Below, piece by piece: positions 1-9,882 of a stretch of DNA of 64,000 bases. The stretch spans positions 1 through 64,000 of the forward strand of contig ML978290.1 of assembly GCA_010015745.1 (NCBI GenBank), written 5' to 3'. Every line of letters starts with the position of its first letter. Positions within the stretch are counted from its first letter, which is position 1. The notes under the pieces were generated by a model, which was given only the letters and a program-made list of their open reading frames with translations, did no database searches and had not been told where the DNA came from. Source of the stretch: Setomelanomma holmii. Its lineage: Eukaryota > Ascomycota > Dothideomycetes > Pleosporales > Phaeosphaeriaceae. The position numbers were made by a program, and so were the translations under genes.

Positions 1-217
1 GTAGTTAAAGCTCTGTACCCAACAGGCTGTTGCTGGTTGACTATACTGAGATATTTCGTTGCTTTCTAACAAAGTTGGACATGATGCTGCTCGACACCAC
101 TTGGCCTTAAATATGGCTATACTCAACGAGGCGCACGCGATCTCAAATAGACTTGAGACAAATGAATGCACAAAACTCAAAATCCTCGTGCCCCACGCTT
201 TCCATTCAATGCTGTAG

Positions 218-517
218 TCATCTTCCTAGCCTGCCTTCAACCTGTCCGGTCCAACTCCGATACTCAAATCCATCCTGAAGTTCCGCTACGGTGTCTTTTT
301 CTTCCTTTTTTGTACATAGGCCAACATTATCGATGGCCTCCCACACACCTCCATAGCCTTGTCGTACCGCCCTTTCATACTCGAATTTGCCTCTACCTTT
401 GCGCTTCACTGACATATCCGCACTCTCTTCCAAGCCTGTAGACCAGGTGGTATCGGTTTTGGTGCGCTCACGGGGTATAAGAAATCTGTAGTCGGGCAAG
501 GATTCTGAATCGACCAA
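218..517 (-). CDS. hypothetical ORF, possibly a 3' exon
   Basis: I do not recognise this protein. The minus-strand frame is open for about 100 codons and stays open further upstream without an ATG. The translation is hydrophilic and mixed, with segments such as YRFLIPRERTKTD and GYGGVWEAIDN, so it looks more coding-like than most intergenic ORFs here. No start context, intron or domain could be fixed. It may be the last exon of a gene or a chance ORF. It lies about 650 bp from the 3' end of the DUF7587 pseudogene on the same strand. Confidence 0.22.
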   Translation of the reverse strand: MVDSESLPDYRFLIPRERTKTDTTWSTGLEESADMSVKRKGRGKFEYERAVRQGYGGVWEAIDNVGLCTKKEEKDTVAELQDGFEYRSWTGQVEGRLGR

Positions 518-1172
518 TTGGTACTGGCGCCGCTGGTGAGAAGCTGGTGACTTTTTGTGGCTGGGAGATGGGATTCGGATGGGAGATATACGGCGTCTTG
601 TTGATATTTACGCTGAGGGTGGTCTTGGAATTTGAAATTATGGGTTTGGTACGAGTTGTGGTGTCGTGGTTTTTAGACGGGAGCGCGAGATTGGTAGAGC
701 ATGGGTGGCGCGTTGTGATTGCTGTGTTGGACTCGGTGTCAAGGACGGGCAAGATGTCTATTGCCGTAACAAACGGTTCACAGAGTCTGCTCTTGTAGAA
801 ACAATGTGCTCATTATGCCGTTTGTGTATGTCTAAGACAGCGAGCTTGTCAACAAATGGCGGCTATGTAAGGTTTCAATAGTCTTGACATCTGTCTTGGT
901 CGCTATTTGAGACCCGAAGGTGTTTGTCTCAGATCTTCGTAGATTCGGTTGAACAGGATGCGCATCACTGAGGTGCTTGCGCGTCCAAAGAATTAGTCAA
1001 ACATTGCTCGCAGTGTCTCGTCATGATGCGGTGGTTGGTGATTCGGTGGCTGCAGAAGTTCGTGATAGATTTTAACGGCTTTTGCGGCAGGCCAGAATCG
1101 GCGGACTTCAATTGGCTTGTCCACCCACGTCGGTCGTTGTTCGTCAGAGTGGTCTAGAAAGTCTCAGTCAGG
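518..1172. other. no gene identified
   Basis: Short ORFs overlap on both strands but none has a recognisable domain or convincing start. I see no repeat or RNA gene here. Confidence 0.5.
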
Positions 1173-2306
1173 TCATCGTCTGATGCGATGGACTTGAGCT
1201 CTTGACAAGGAGTACGGAAGCGACCACCTACCTATGAGCTCCAGTCTCAAAAATCTACGGTTCTTGAACGCAAGGAGTATACAGGCTATATCGGGTAGTT
1301 TGAATTGAGGGAAGCATTTGTGCCCAATCTCCAAAGCAAGCTCAATCTCCCGATCACTGGTTCTTTGCTCCATGGACCAATCCTGACGTACGTCACGCAC
1401 TCGATTAGTCCATTTGACATTATCCTTGTGCGTGTCAAACTCGGGATACAGTTCAAAGAGTCCGGTCTGTATGAATTGCTGCAGCGAGATCACACAGGGC
1501 CTATATTCCATGTTGACCGCTCCCTGAGAAAGATACTCGCCGTTGTACTACTCTTCTCTATCAAGGCGGCGGTCAAATATGGCTTTTACTGGATGGCCCA
1601 GTAGATTTGCGCTCTTCTGATATGCTTTGAGTAACCATAAATCTTGTGCAAACTGTCCCTGAGGGAAGTTTCTAGTGTCAACCACGCATATCTTGATATC
1701 CAACGGATGGCATCCGCTAAGCCTGCGCCTGTAGATTGCGTACTATATGGCGAAGAGTAATGAGTTTGTTCAGGACATCAGGTTGTCTGCCGCCTTCGCG
1801 GAGAAGAGGTTCTTAACTCGATGTATGTAGAGCATCCTTGCTGCATCCTCTGGCTGTAGTGTGAGGATATCTGGTTCGCGACTACTTACTGGTCGGAGGC
1901 TCGCTGTGGAAGCTATGACACCCTCATCATTTCTCCCCGAACTCGCCCGATCGAATGACCGAAACAGATACCGTGGCATATCGTCGTAGTATAGTTCTTC
2001 TGGAGTACATCCTGCTGACGGATAGAACAATGTTGGTCCATCAGGCGAATTATTCAATACCATGGCCCAGAAATCCGTCCAATTCTGTCGTTCCTTTCTG
2101 CGAGTCTCATATCTTGTTTCCTCTTGTTCTCGAAAAGCTGCAGCGTAATCTTGGTGGATATCAAGGCGGTTCTCATGCTCATAGTATTCTTCGCTCTGGA
2201 AGTCGGAGTCATACGGCCACTCCAGAGCAGCCTCGTCGAGTGGATCGAAGTAATCGTCGGCACCAAGAGTTCCAGAGAAATCAGTAGCTTGTGTCACAAG
2301 AGGCAA
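1173..2306 (-). pseudogene. DUF7587-domain protein, broken by three in-frame stops
   Basis: One continuous minus-strand frame runs from the ATG at 2306 to the stop at 1173 (about 377 codons) and is interrupted by TGA at 1770-1772, TAG at 1743-1745 and TAG at 1548-1550. The pieces before, between and after the stops join into one protein without any intron. They read PRYLFRSFDRASSG, then DNLMS(stop)TNSLLFAI(stop)YAIYRRR, then VDTRNFPQGQF, then (stop)YNGEYLSQGAV and SLQQFIQTGLFELYPEF. This is the conserved order of the fungal DUF7587 family, whose function is unknown. The first stop stands where the family usually has Trp and the second where Gln is plausible, so both fit C:G to T:A transitions. 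I call a pseudogene rather than an intron-containing gene because conserved sequence is continuous on both sides of each stop. Confidence 0.75.
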
Positions 2307-2574
2307 CGAGCAGTGATCTCAAAGCTTACAAAGAAGCTTGATTTGTATGCTACGTTCGATACTCAGGTGTAATTACAAGACGTTGCGTGAAGAAAGAAAG
2401 CAGAGAGTCCTGCCTTTGGTATACATATAGCAGCGGAAGGCTTGTGTGATGTCATGCAGCTGTCAGGCAGTGACGTACTGTCATGGACGGTGCGTTGTGC
2501 TGCTGGAGCAGGAGCTCGCAGGCAGGAAGTAGGTGCGTACATGAAAGAGGCAAGTGTCAAGGGAACCACAGTGG

Positions 2575-3078
2575 TTACCGTGACAGCTTGCTTGTAGCAC
2601 TCCTCAGCGACCCTGCAAAAGATTGTCTTACCACTAGAAGTTGCGAGAACCTTTCGGATAATGTCACTGATCTGTTCATCGAAATGTGATAAAAGTGTTG
2701 AAACGACGGGGCGGCTTTGGTGTTTAATGACCTGAGCCATTTGACGACGGTGACTATGGTGGCTTCGTTGAGTGCTTCGACAGTGCTTTTAAGATCAACG
2801 GTGACGTTTGCGAGCTGATTGACTGCCTCATGGAGCGATGTAACTTCCGTGACTGGCAGATTGCCTGATGACAAAGCATTGCTGACCAGAAACTTGACAG
2901 ATGCAGTCTTTGCGGCAGTAGTATTAGTGGACTTTACAAGTTGCTGTATAACGTCTTAAAGAGGGATCGATTGGCTGAATGTTGAGCCATGGGAGTGCAA
3001 TTCCCCATCTCGGTCTGCCTTGTCACCGATGCTCAGCCTGTCGACTAAGCCTGCTAGATCTTGTGAGCTGGTTTCCAT
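2575..3078 (-). pseudogene. unrecognised gene or gene remnant with one in-frame stop
   Basis: From an ATG at 3078 the minus strand reads METSSQDLAGLVDRL and stays open for 40 codons to a TAA at 2956-2958. The same frame then continues for about 127 codons (VTEVTSLHEAVNQL, VTVDLKSTVEALNEA). The middle part looks helical and resembles N-terminal segments of fungal signalling proteins, but I cannot name a family. The TAA could be a mutated CAA. It could also lie in an intron from about 3031 to an acceptor ending ATACAG at about 2947, with a weak donor. An overlapping frame at 2363-2740 is open too, so the 3' limit is uncertain. Confidence 0.3.
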
Positions 3079-3655
3079 TGCAGCTGTAGAGCTTAGAGCT
3101 AAGGTCTACGCAAAATTGAATGTATTGTGATGCTGAAAATGGGGGTCCCTACACTGCTTAGCTCGAGCGGGGTTTATGTCCACACGTGACGCGGCGTGCA
3201 GCCTGGCTTGAGATTCTACCGATAGTGGAAAGTGCACCTGAGTATCGAAGATGCTCAATCGTGTTATTTGTTGAGCTGAATTCTCGCTTACTCGTCCCAG
3301 CCGTTGTTTGAGACACGGCTGATCTGCTTTAGACTTGCATCACCCCGTGTTGATGGCATGATTCCAAGATTACCTATTGGGTGAAATATATGCTATCCAA
3401 TGAAGAAAAAAACCATACAAGAACGTATTGTGGCCATCTTCGTGTCATCATATGCTCATAGCCAGCAAGGCTCGCAATAAGCAAAACTGAGAAACGCTGA
3501 GATGCAAGCAATGCTGGGCGCAAGACGCACAACGCCATATGCAGAGGAGAAGGAGAAAGTTGAAGATGGTTAGCCATCTCACTCTCCCTCGCGCTCGAGA
3601 CTCGCTATGCAAATAATCCAAGACGCGCCAGATATTTATGGCCTAGACACGGAGA
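3079..3655. other. no gene identified
   Basis: This stretch separates two minus-strand units: the 5' end of the remnant on the left and the 3' end of the 3656-4912 gene on the right. I see only short ORFs. Confidence 0.5.
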
Positions 3656-4912
3656 TCAAAACATCTCGTGCTCCAGCCCCCCGTATCCATCATCCCTTAT
3701 CCTCACCTTCGTCCCCTGCACACCATTCGGTATCGCAGGAATTGGCGGCACCTTCTTCCCATCAGGCACTATCCTAACCGGCTCCTCTTTCTTTAGCTCG
3801 CTCCTCGACATGCGCTTGCTCAGCCGCGAGCTCTGACGCTTGAGCTTCTTGCCTGACGTCGACTTTACGCGCTTGATGGTGCGCTGTTCGGGCTCGCTGG
3901 CAGACATGGAGATGTCGCCGTCGCTGTGGGTGGGGATGGGCTTGTAGGTCTCGTCGTCGGCGGTGGTCGCCTTGCGCTTCTTGGTGATTTTGCCGACTGG
4001 TTTGGGTGAAGGTGTAGGCTCAGTGACTTGAATCTCGGCGGTGGTCTGGATCTCTTGGGTCGACTGGGGGTCTTGCGAGATGTCGGGCTCGCTGAAGACT
4101 TGTGATGCTTGGCTGGTCTCTGGTGTGGTTGTGGGTGGTAGCAGCGATGGGAGCGGAGGAACGGGCGGGAGGTCTTTGTGCAGTACGATCTGCAGCTCCT
4201 TGCGCGTAGAAGCAAGCTTGAACTCGAGATCCGACACGCGCTTCGAGAGCTTCTTCTGCTTCTGTAGATCCTTCTTGCTCGGCGACCGGTAGAGACCCGG
4301 TGTCCGTGGCGTCGTTGCCGGGGCTATTTGTTCAGCAACTGCTACTGTCAGCACCTGCACTCCGCATCCATCTGGAATAGGCGCAGGAAGCATACCACAC
4401 TTGTGAGACCGCGGCGTGAGAGCTGGTCTCACGAACACTTTGGGTGTAGGTAGCAGCCCCTGTTCCTGCGCAAGCTTTCGCGCCTGATATGCCTCGTCCG
4501 CTGCCTGCTTCCGCTCCTCTAGTATCTGCTTCTCCTTATCGCGCTCGGCGTCTGCGTTGCCTGCTTTCCGCTTCCCCAGCACGCTGCCAAAGCCACCAAA
4601 AACGGATGCGAATGCGCGCGAGAATCGTCCAAACGTCCCCTCATTCGTAGGCGGAGGAACTGGTGCAGCCGATGTGAAGATGCCCGATCCTACGGCAGAC
4701 GGGGCACCGAACGCGGGCGGTGTGAGTCTTCTCAATGGCCCCTTGCGTGTCGGTGGCGCCTGGCTCTCCTCATTGAACTTTTCAATCATATCTTCTATGC
4801 CAATATCTCGCCAAAGCTCATCTGGCGGCGGATGTATCGAGCTCGTGGTGTTCGTGTGTTCCTTGAAGCGCGAAGTGCGTGGCCGCGCTGGCGTTTCGGC
4901 TTCGTCACTCAT
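3656..4912 (-). CDS. conserved nuclear-type protein with coiled coil and basic C-terminus
   Basis: The ATG at 4912 opens a 418-codon frame. The protein is largely disordered and charged. Near residues 25-45 is a short conserved-looking block (DELWRDIGIEDMIEKF). A helical charged segment lies around 120-150 and a second coiled-coil-like segment around 215-245 (LSKRVSDLEFKLASTRKEL). The C-terminal third has basic patches (KKRK, KLKRQSSRLSKRMSR) typical of nuclear localisation. Similar fungal proteins are usually annotated as putative nuclear RNA-binding proteins, but no RNA-binding fold is visible, so function is open. A likely 57-nt intron at 4339-4395 starts GTATGC, has a GCTGAC branch site and ends CAG. 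It is a multiple of three with no stop, so the protein is 399 residues if spliced and 418 if not; splicing joins HKC to VAEQIAP. Confidence 0.75.
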   Translation of the reverse strand: MSDEAETPARPRTSRFKEHTNTTSSIHPPPDELWRDIGIEDMIEKFNEESQAPPTRKGPLRRLTPPAFGAPSAVGSGIFTSAAPVPPPTNEGTFGRFSRAFASVFGGFGSVLGKRKAGNADAERDKEKQILEERKQAADEAYQARKLAQEQGLLPTPKVFVRPALTPRSHKCGMLPAPIPDGCGVQVLTVAVAEQIAPATTPRTPGLYRSPSKKDLQKQKKLSKRVSDLEFKLASTRKELQIVLHKDLPPVPPLPSLLPPTTTPETSQASQVFSEPDISQDPQSTQEIQTTAEIQVTEPTPSPKPVGKITKKRKATTADDETYKPIPTHSDGDISMSASEPEQRTIKRVKSTSGKKLKRQSSRLSKRMSRSELKKEEPVRIVPDGKKVPPIPAIPNGVQGTKVRIRDDGYGGLEHEMF

Positions 4913-5749
4913 GGCTTCGTGCCACGTGGGCAGTCAATCGCCCGATCCGAGTCTCCAAGAAGTGGCCCAACTGGTGGGGCAGAGGAATGGAGCGAGAGGG
5001 TGGATGACGAGTATTAATGCAAGGGCGACAGTTCGCGTGGGAGTGTTTGTTTGGGAAGTTGGGGAAGCGGATATTATGCTGGACCCTGCGTCATACATAT
5101 CTTGGCATTCACTATTAGGGCGAATGATTGCGCGAATCGATCCCGTTGACGGAATATCCACTAAGCTGGAAATGTTACATGTACGCGTAGGCTTGCAACT
5201 ACCAATGATAGTATACAAGTTCGCAGGGGATTTTTTCTAGATCTACACCAACGCGCGCTCTACTTGACGCGAAGCATTCTCGTCGACCCTCCATATTTAG
5301 TGGCCTGCGCCTTTCCTCTCATCAACAAAAACACTCCAGTTCTTCTGCACCGTGATTTTAACGTTGACAAAAGCAACGTTGGTGCTGTGGAGACGCATAA
5401 TTAGAGCATGGAGACATGGGAAGAGGCGGAGCGACTCGCTCAGCCATTGCCGTAATCGATCAAAAGCAGTTGGCAGCTGCATCATTTTCTGCAACGTATG
5501 ATCGTCGCTCCAAAAAGGATTGAGGGGTATCTACGCGGCACGTCTGAATGGCCGAAAGTGTTGATAAAAGTTGGCAAGCCTCCTGCACACCTCGTTAGGC
5601 AGGCGAACGAGAGCTAGCAAGGCTCCAAATGACAAGGGAAGCAAGATAGGTAACGTATTCCACCATCGAGCTGGTCACCTCGTCGAGCTGGTCACCTCGT
5701 CGAGCTGGTCAGTTTCTGCCAAGAGCACCTACTCCCCCATCAACACGAC
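4913..5749. other. intergenic region before the transposon remnant
   Basis: It holds the upstream region of the 3656-4912 gene and the sequence leading into the Fot1/pogo remnant. Apart from the 17-bp tandem repeat at 5666-5711 I see nothing definite. Terminal inverted repeats of the transposon were looked for here and not found by eye. Confidence 0.5.
5666..5711. repeat. 17-bp tandem repeat, 2.7 copies
   Basis: The unit TCGAGCTGGTCACCTCG occurs at 5666-5682 and 5683-5699 and continues as a 12-bp partial copy to 5711. The copies are identical. The repeat lies about 40 bp before the transposase ATG. Confidence 0.9.
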
Positions 5750-7443
5750 ATGGTTCAACGACAAAACGTGACTGCAGCTAACAAAGAAGGCAAGATTGAA
5801 CTTGCTCTTCTTGCCTACCAGAATAACCAGTTTTAAAGCCTCTAACGCGCTGCTGACGCGTTCAATGTACCACGCTCTGCGTTAACTAGCCGATATAACG
5901 GAATCAGCTACAGGCCTGCTGCACGCAACGCTTGCCACAAACTCACTGCGACTGAAGAGCAGACGATCGTCTGATATATCCTCGACCTTGATTCGCGAGG
6001 TTTTGCGCCCCGGCTGTGCAAGGTAGCAGATATGGCTGATAAACTACTGGGTGTATGCGGTGGCAAGCCAGTAGGCAAGCACTGGGCTGAGCGCTTTGTA
6101 ACGCGTTCAGATGAGCTCAAGATAGCCTTCAATCGAGCAAAGGATAGGCAGAGGATACTGCAGGAATATCCAGAGGTGATTGGCACGTGGTTCAAGCTGG
6201 TGGAGCACACCAAAGCCAAGTACAGCATCCATGACAATGACGTACACAGCTTTGATGAGACTGGCTTTCAGATGGGCATTATTGGGTCAATGAAGGTCGT
6301 CACAGGTGCAGAGAGACGCGCTTGGCCAGAGCTTGTTCTGCCAGGTGATCGCAAGTGGGTTACCGTTATCCAGAGCATCCGCGCTGCTGGGTATGCAACC
6401 CCACCTTTCATTATCTACAAAGGGTGTGTCCATATCTCTGCCTAGTATGAGGAGGTAAATGTACCGCACAATTGGAAGCTCTCAGTCTCTGAGAACGGCT
6501 GGACAAACAACGCGCTTGGTCTTGAGTGGTTGAAGCACTTTAACACGCATACAATGGCGCGCCAGGTAGGGGGTACAGGCTGCTCATTTTAGACGGCCAT
6601 GAGAGCCATTGCAACCAGGATTTCAAGGACTACTGCCTGGAGAACAAGATCCTCACTCTCTGTATGCCACCATACTCATCGCATATACTCCAGCCGCTTG
6701 ACGTAACTTAGTCTGCTTCTTGCTGTTGAAGCGCAAGTACTCTCAGCGTGTCAGAGACTTGGCACACCAACGCGTCTTCTATATCAACAAGGAGGGCTTC
6801 CTACCAGCCTTCTGAGACGCGTTTCTTGACGTGTAACTGTCGAAAGGCCTTTGAGGCATCAGGGCTAGTCCCTATCAATGCGCAGGTGGTGTTATATTGC
6901 CTTGAAGTGCGGCTGCGCACCCCACCAGCACCCCCACCACAGGAGACGCTATGGCAATCAAAGACACCAAGCAATACGCACAAGTTTGGATCTCAGTCAA
7001 AGCTTATAAGCAACTCCTTCACTCGGTCATCAGTAACAGCTCAGGCTGGCTTCTCCCAGCTTAGTAAAGGTGGTGAACTAATGCTGCACCAAAACGCGCT
7101 TCAAGCTGCTCGTATTACTGAGCTTGAAGAGCGATTGGCAGCAATAACTAAGAGAAAATCGCGTAAACGCAAGCGGATCCAGCAAGGTGGTACAATAGAG
7201 TATGGTGAGGCAGCATCTCAGGTAGCTGCTGAGGCGTCTATAGCAGCTCAGCCAGCGAAGAAGGCTCGTAGTAGTGGTGATCAAGAAAGAGCCCAACCAG
7301 CTCTATGGCGTTGTGGGAACTGCGGAGAGACTAGGCACAATGCTCGCACGTGCAAAAAGAATACAGAGATATATTCTGAATCTGATGTGAGCGCGACGTA
7401 TATAGGCTCCTTGTTTGATAGCAATGAAATTAAAGATCTGTAG
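5750..7443 (+). mobile_element. decayed Fot1/pogo-type (Tc1/mariner superfamily) transposase
   Basis: The frame starts at the ATG at 5750 (MVQRQNVTAANKEGK), and the pieces follow the Fot1/pogo layout. First comes an N-terminal helix-turn-helix region (RAADAFNVPRSALTSRYNG), then a CENP-B-like segment (KPVGKHWAERFVTRSDELK). A DDE core follows with the first Asp in HSFDETGFQMG, LILDGHESHCNQDF, and MPPYSSHILQPLDV. The C-terminal tail is basic and ends in a CCHC zinc knuckle (CGNCGETRHNARTC). In-frame stops lie at 5834, 5843, 5972 and 6443. Frameshifts follow near 6565-6580, near 6710 and between about 6810 and 6840, so the element cannot make transposase. All four stops could come from CAA, CGA or CAG by C-to-T change. 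I found no terminal inverted repeats, so element ends are unknown. Confidence 0.82.
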
Positions 7444-7614
7444 CATAGGTTGGTTGTGCCAAGAAAAACTGACCAGCTCGATGGTGGAATACGTTATTGA
7501 TGAACATTCAGTTGTCCGCAAAATTGCCGGGCTGTGAAAAGAAATCTTTGGGCGCTCTGAATTTCCATGATTCCTTCATTGCCTTCCTCAGTCCATATTG
7601 GTTGAGTGAAGGGA

Positions 7615-9330
7615 ATGTCGTTCCAGATGTCGCTAACGGAGAGTTCGACTCTGTTCGCCTTGGCGGCTACGTCGACATTGGCATACGTTATCTACGTTGC
7701 TGTCTATCGTCTGTTATTTCATCCTTTCGCCAAGTTTCCTGGGCCGTTTTGGGCTCGGTTGATCGTCTTTCCCTCGTGGTGGCATACGCGCACAGGTGAC
7801 CGCCACGTCTGGTTATATAGCCTGCAGGAGCAGTACGGCATGTCCCAAGGTCATACAACGCTCCCTACAGACCTCGGCTAATATATGTAGGAACCGAATT
7901 CTGCTACCGTCCTGATAGCGTTGTGATCAATACGCCATCCGCGTACAAGAGAATCTTTGGTCCCAAGGGAAATGTCAAGAAGGGTATATACTACCAGGTG
8001 TGGCCACGCAATGTTCACACCATCAATACCTGGGGTAGCACATCGATTGATGTTCATGCTCGCAAGCGTCGCGTGTTGAACTATGCTTTCTCCGAAGCTG
8101 CGTTGCGAGAGGCCGAGGTCTTCCTGCACTCCAACATCGATAGGCGGCTGGAATTGATGGGCAAGTCCGGAGCTGATGGCCAGTGGACGAGCTCGCTGAA
8201 CATGTGTGATTGGATCAATTGGCTAGTCTTCGACATCCTGGGTGACTTGTGCTTCGGCAAGAACTTCGACATGAAAGAGCCCGGAAGTGACTTGCGCCAT
8301 ATCCCGGAGGTGATGGTCTCTTTCTTGAATTACTACGTCCCGTAAGCGAATCGAAGTGATGATCGTTCGTTAGATGGCGCTGATGCATTCAGATCGCCTT
8401 CGGCTCACTGAGCGATGTTTGGGTGTGGCTCAAGCCTCGAGGCCTTGACTGGCTCTTGACAGTCGCATCACCGAAATGGCAGGACTTTGTGGCTAAATGT
8501 CTCGATGACCGCTCAAAAGTCGAACAAGAACAAGAGATGAAGCTCAAGCCGGAAGGTCAAGTTCGAAAAGACTTTTTCCATTGACTTTTCAAGGCTGTAG
8601 ATCCTAAGACTGGCAAGCGGGGATACGACCTGGACGAATTGTACGCAGAGTGCGAGTTGCTGACCATTGCTGTTTCCGACACCACTTCAGCTGTTCTGTC
8701 TGCTGTGTATTTCTACCTCGTCAGGCGACCGGAGGTACAGGACAAGCTCGTTCGCGCAATTCGCTCGACCTTCTCAGACCACAGCGAACTCAGGTCAGGA
8801 AGTAAGCTTGCATCATGCAAGTACCTCACAGCGTTCCTTCAAGAAGCTTTGCGCATGACACCGCCCGTCTCCGCAGAGCCCAGCCGCAAGGTCATTCCTG
8901 GAGGGACAGTTATTGACGGACACTATATCCCAGAAGGGCTGCATGTGAGCACCGAACTCTACTGTTTGAGCTACAATGACAAGATCTTCCCGGACCCATT
9001 CAAGTTCCGCCCGGAGCGCTGGATCGTAGACGAGAACGGCAAGGAAGGGTCGTTCGCAGAAAGCGTCGCGTTGGCGGAAAGTGGATTCTGCGCTTTCTCC
9101 ACAGGCTCTCGACGTTGTGTTGGAAAGAACCTCGCCTGGCTTGAGATGCGATTGGTCGTTGCCAAAACTCTCTGGCAGTTCGAATTGAGGGCCGATACAG
9201 CAAACAAGCTTGAAGGTGGCGATCCGAATGGTAAGCTAGGTCGGCGAGTGGCAGATTAATACCAAACCTACGACATGTTCGTTCGAACAGGCATGGGCCG
9301 ATTGTACAGGCGAAGAGACGGGAGGTGTGA
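7615..9330 (+). pseudogene. cytochrome P450 pseudogene
   Basis: This copy of a fungal microsomal P450 contains almost the whole fold. An N-terminal membrane anchor (LAYVIYVAVYRLLFHP) leads into the proline-rich hinge FAKFPGPFWAR. The helix-C region is HARKRRVLNYAFSEAAL, the I-helix is LLTIAVSDTTSA, the ExxR motif is EALR, and FRPERW follows. The heme-binding loop is FSTGSRRCVG. The style resembles isotrichodermin C-15 hydroxylase-like P450s; the substrate is unknown. Start: the ATG at 7615. Intron 1 (7838-7890) uses a GC donor (GCATGT) with a CTAAT branch site. A second intron from 8342 does not rejoin in frame by one base. In-frame TGA at 8582-8584 breaks RKDFFH(stop)LFKAVDP, and TAA at 9257-9259 replaces a probable Gln before YQTYDMFV. 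A one-base deletion near 9296 then shifts the tail. Several independent lesions make it non-functional. Confidence 0.82.
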
Positions 9331-9882
9331 ATTCTTGGTTGTCTCAAGTGGAAGGTGGGCAAGCCGATGGCGTCATTATGTAGTCTCATCCAATTAGAGG
9401 CAAGTTGCACCTGCCTCATACTCTACCACCCGCTGAACTGCTCCTTCTCTATCGCCCTGGGTAAAGTACAACTTCCTGAAGTGCTGTCCACCTCGTTCGA
9501 AAGGCCAACAGTCGTTCGATCCTAACTTGGGGAGTCTGGCTTCGGGCAAAACGACGCGTCACGTACCGTGTAGAAACTGCACGCAAGCAGTGGCCAAGGA
9601 CACCCGGCGTTCACATCACTCTCAAGCGCCACTGCGAAGACGCAAACATCGTGTAAAGATCGTAGTCTCATATTTACTAGGATGATATATACGCCAAAAG
9701 TGCAGTTTAGTGCCCCATGATGGATATCGAATCCCTCACACCGTAGTGTCGTCTTGTTCCTTCCCATCTGAATCAAGAACGCCGTGGAATGCCAACCATT
9801 TTGTATGCAACCTCTTAGATAGAATATGGCGCAAAGGTCACTGTACAGGACATGTCATAGGAAACTCGTGACCGCCGGCTAG
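9331..9882. other. no gene identified
   Basis: This lies between the P450 pseudogene and the 3' end of the aspartic protease. I see only short ORFs. Confidence 0.5.

Noticed and set aside
8342..8640. An intron removing the TGA at 8582 in the P450
   Set aside because: It would delete the RKDFFH-LFKA block, which is conserved in this P450 type, so the stop is a lesion.
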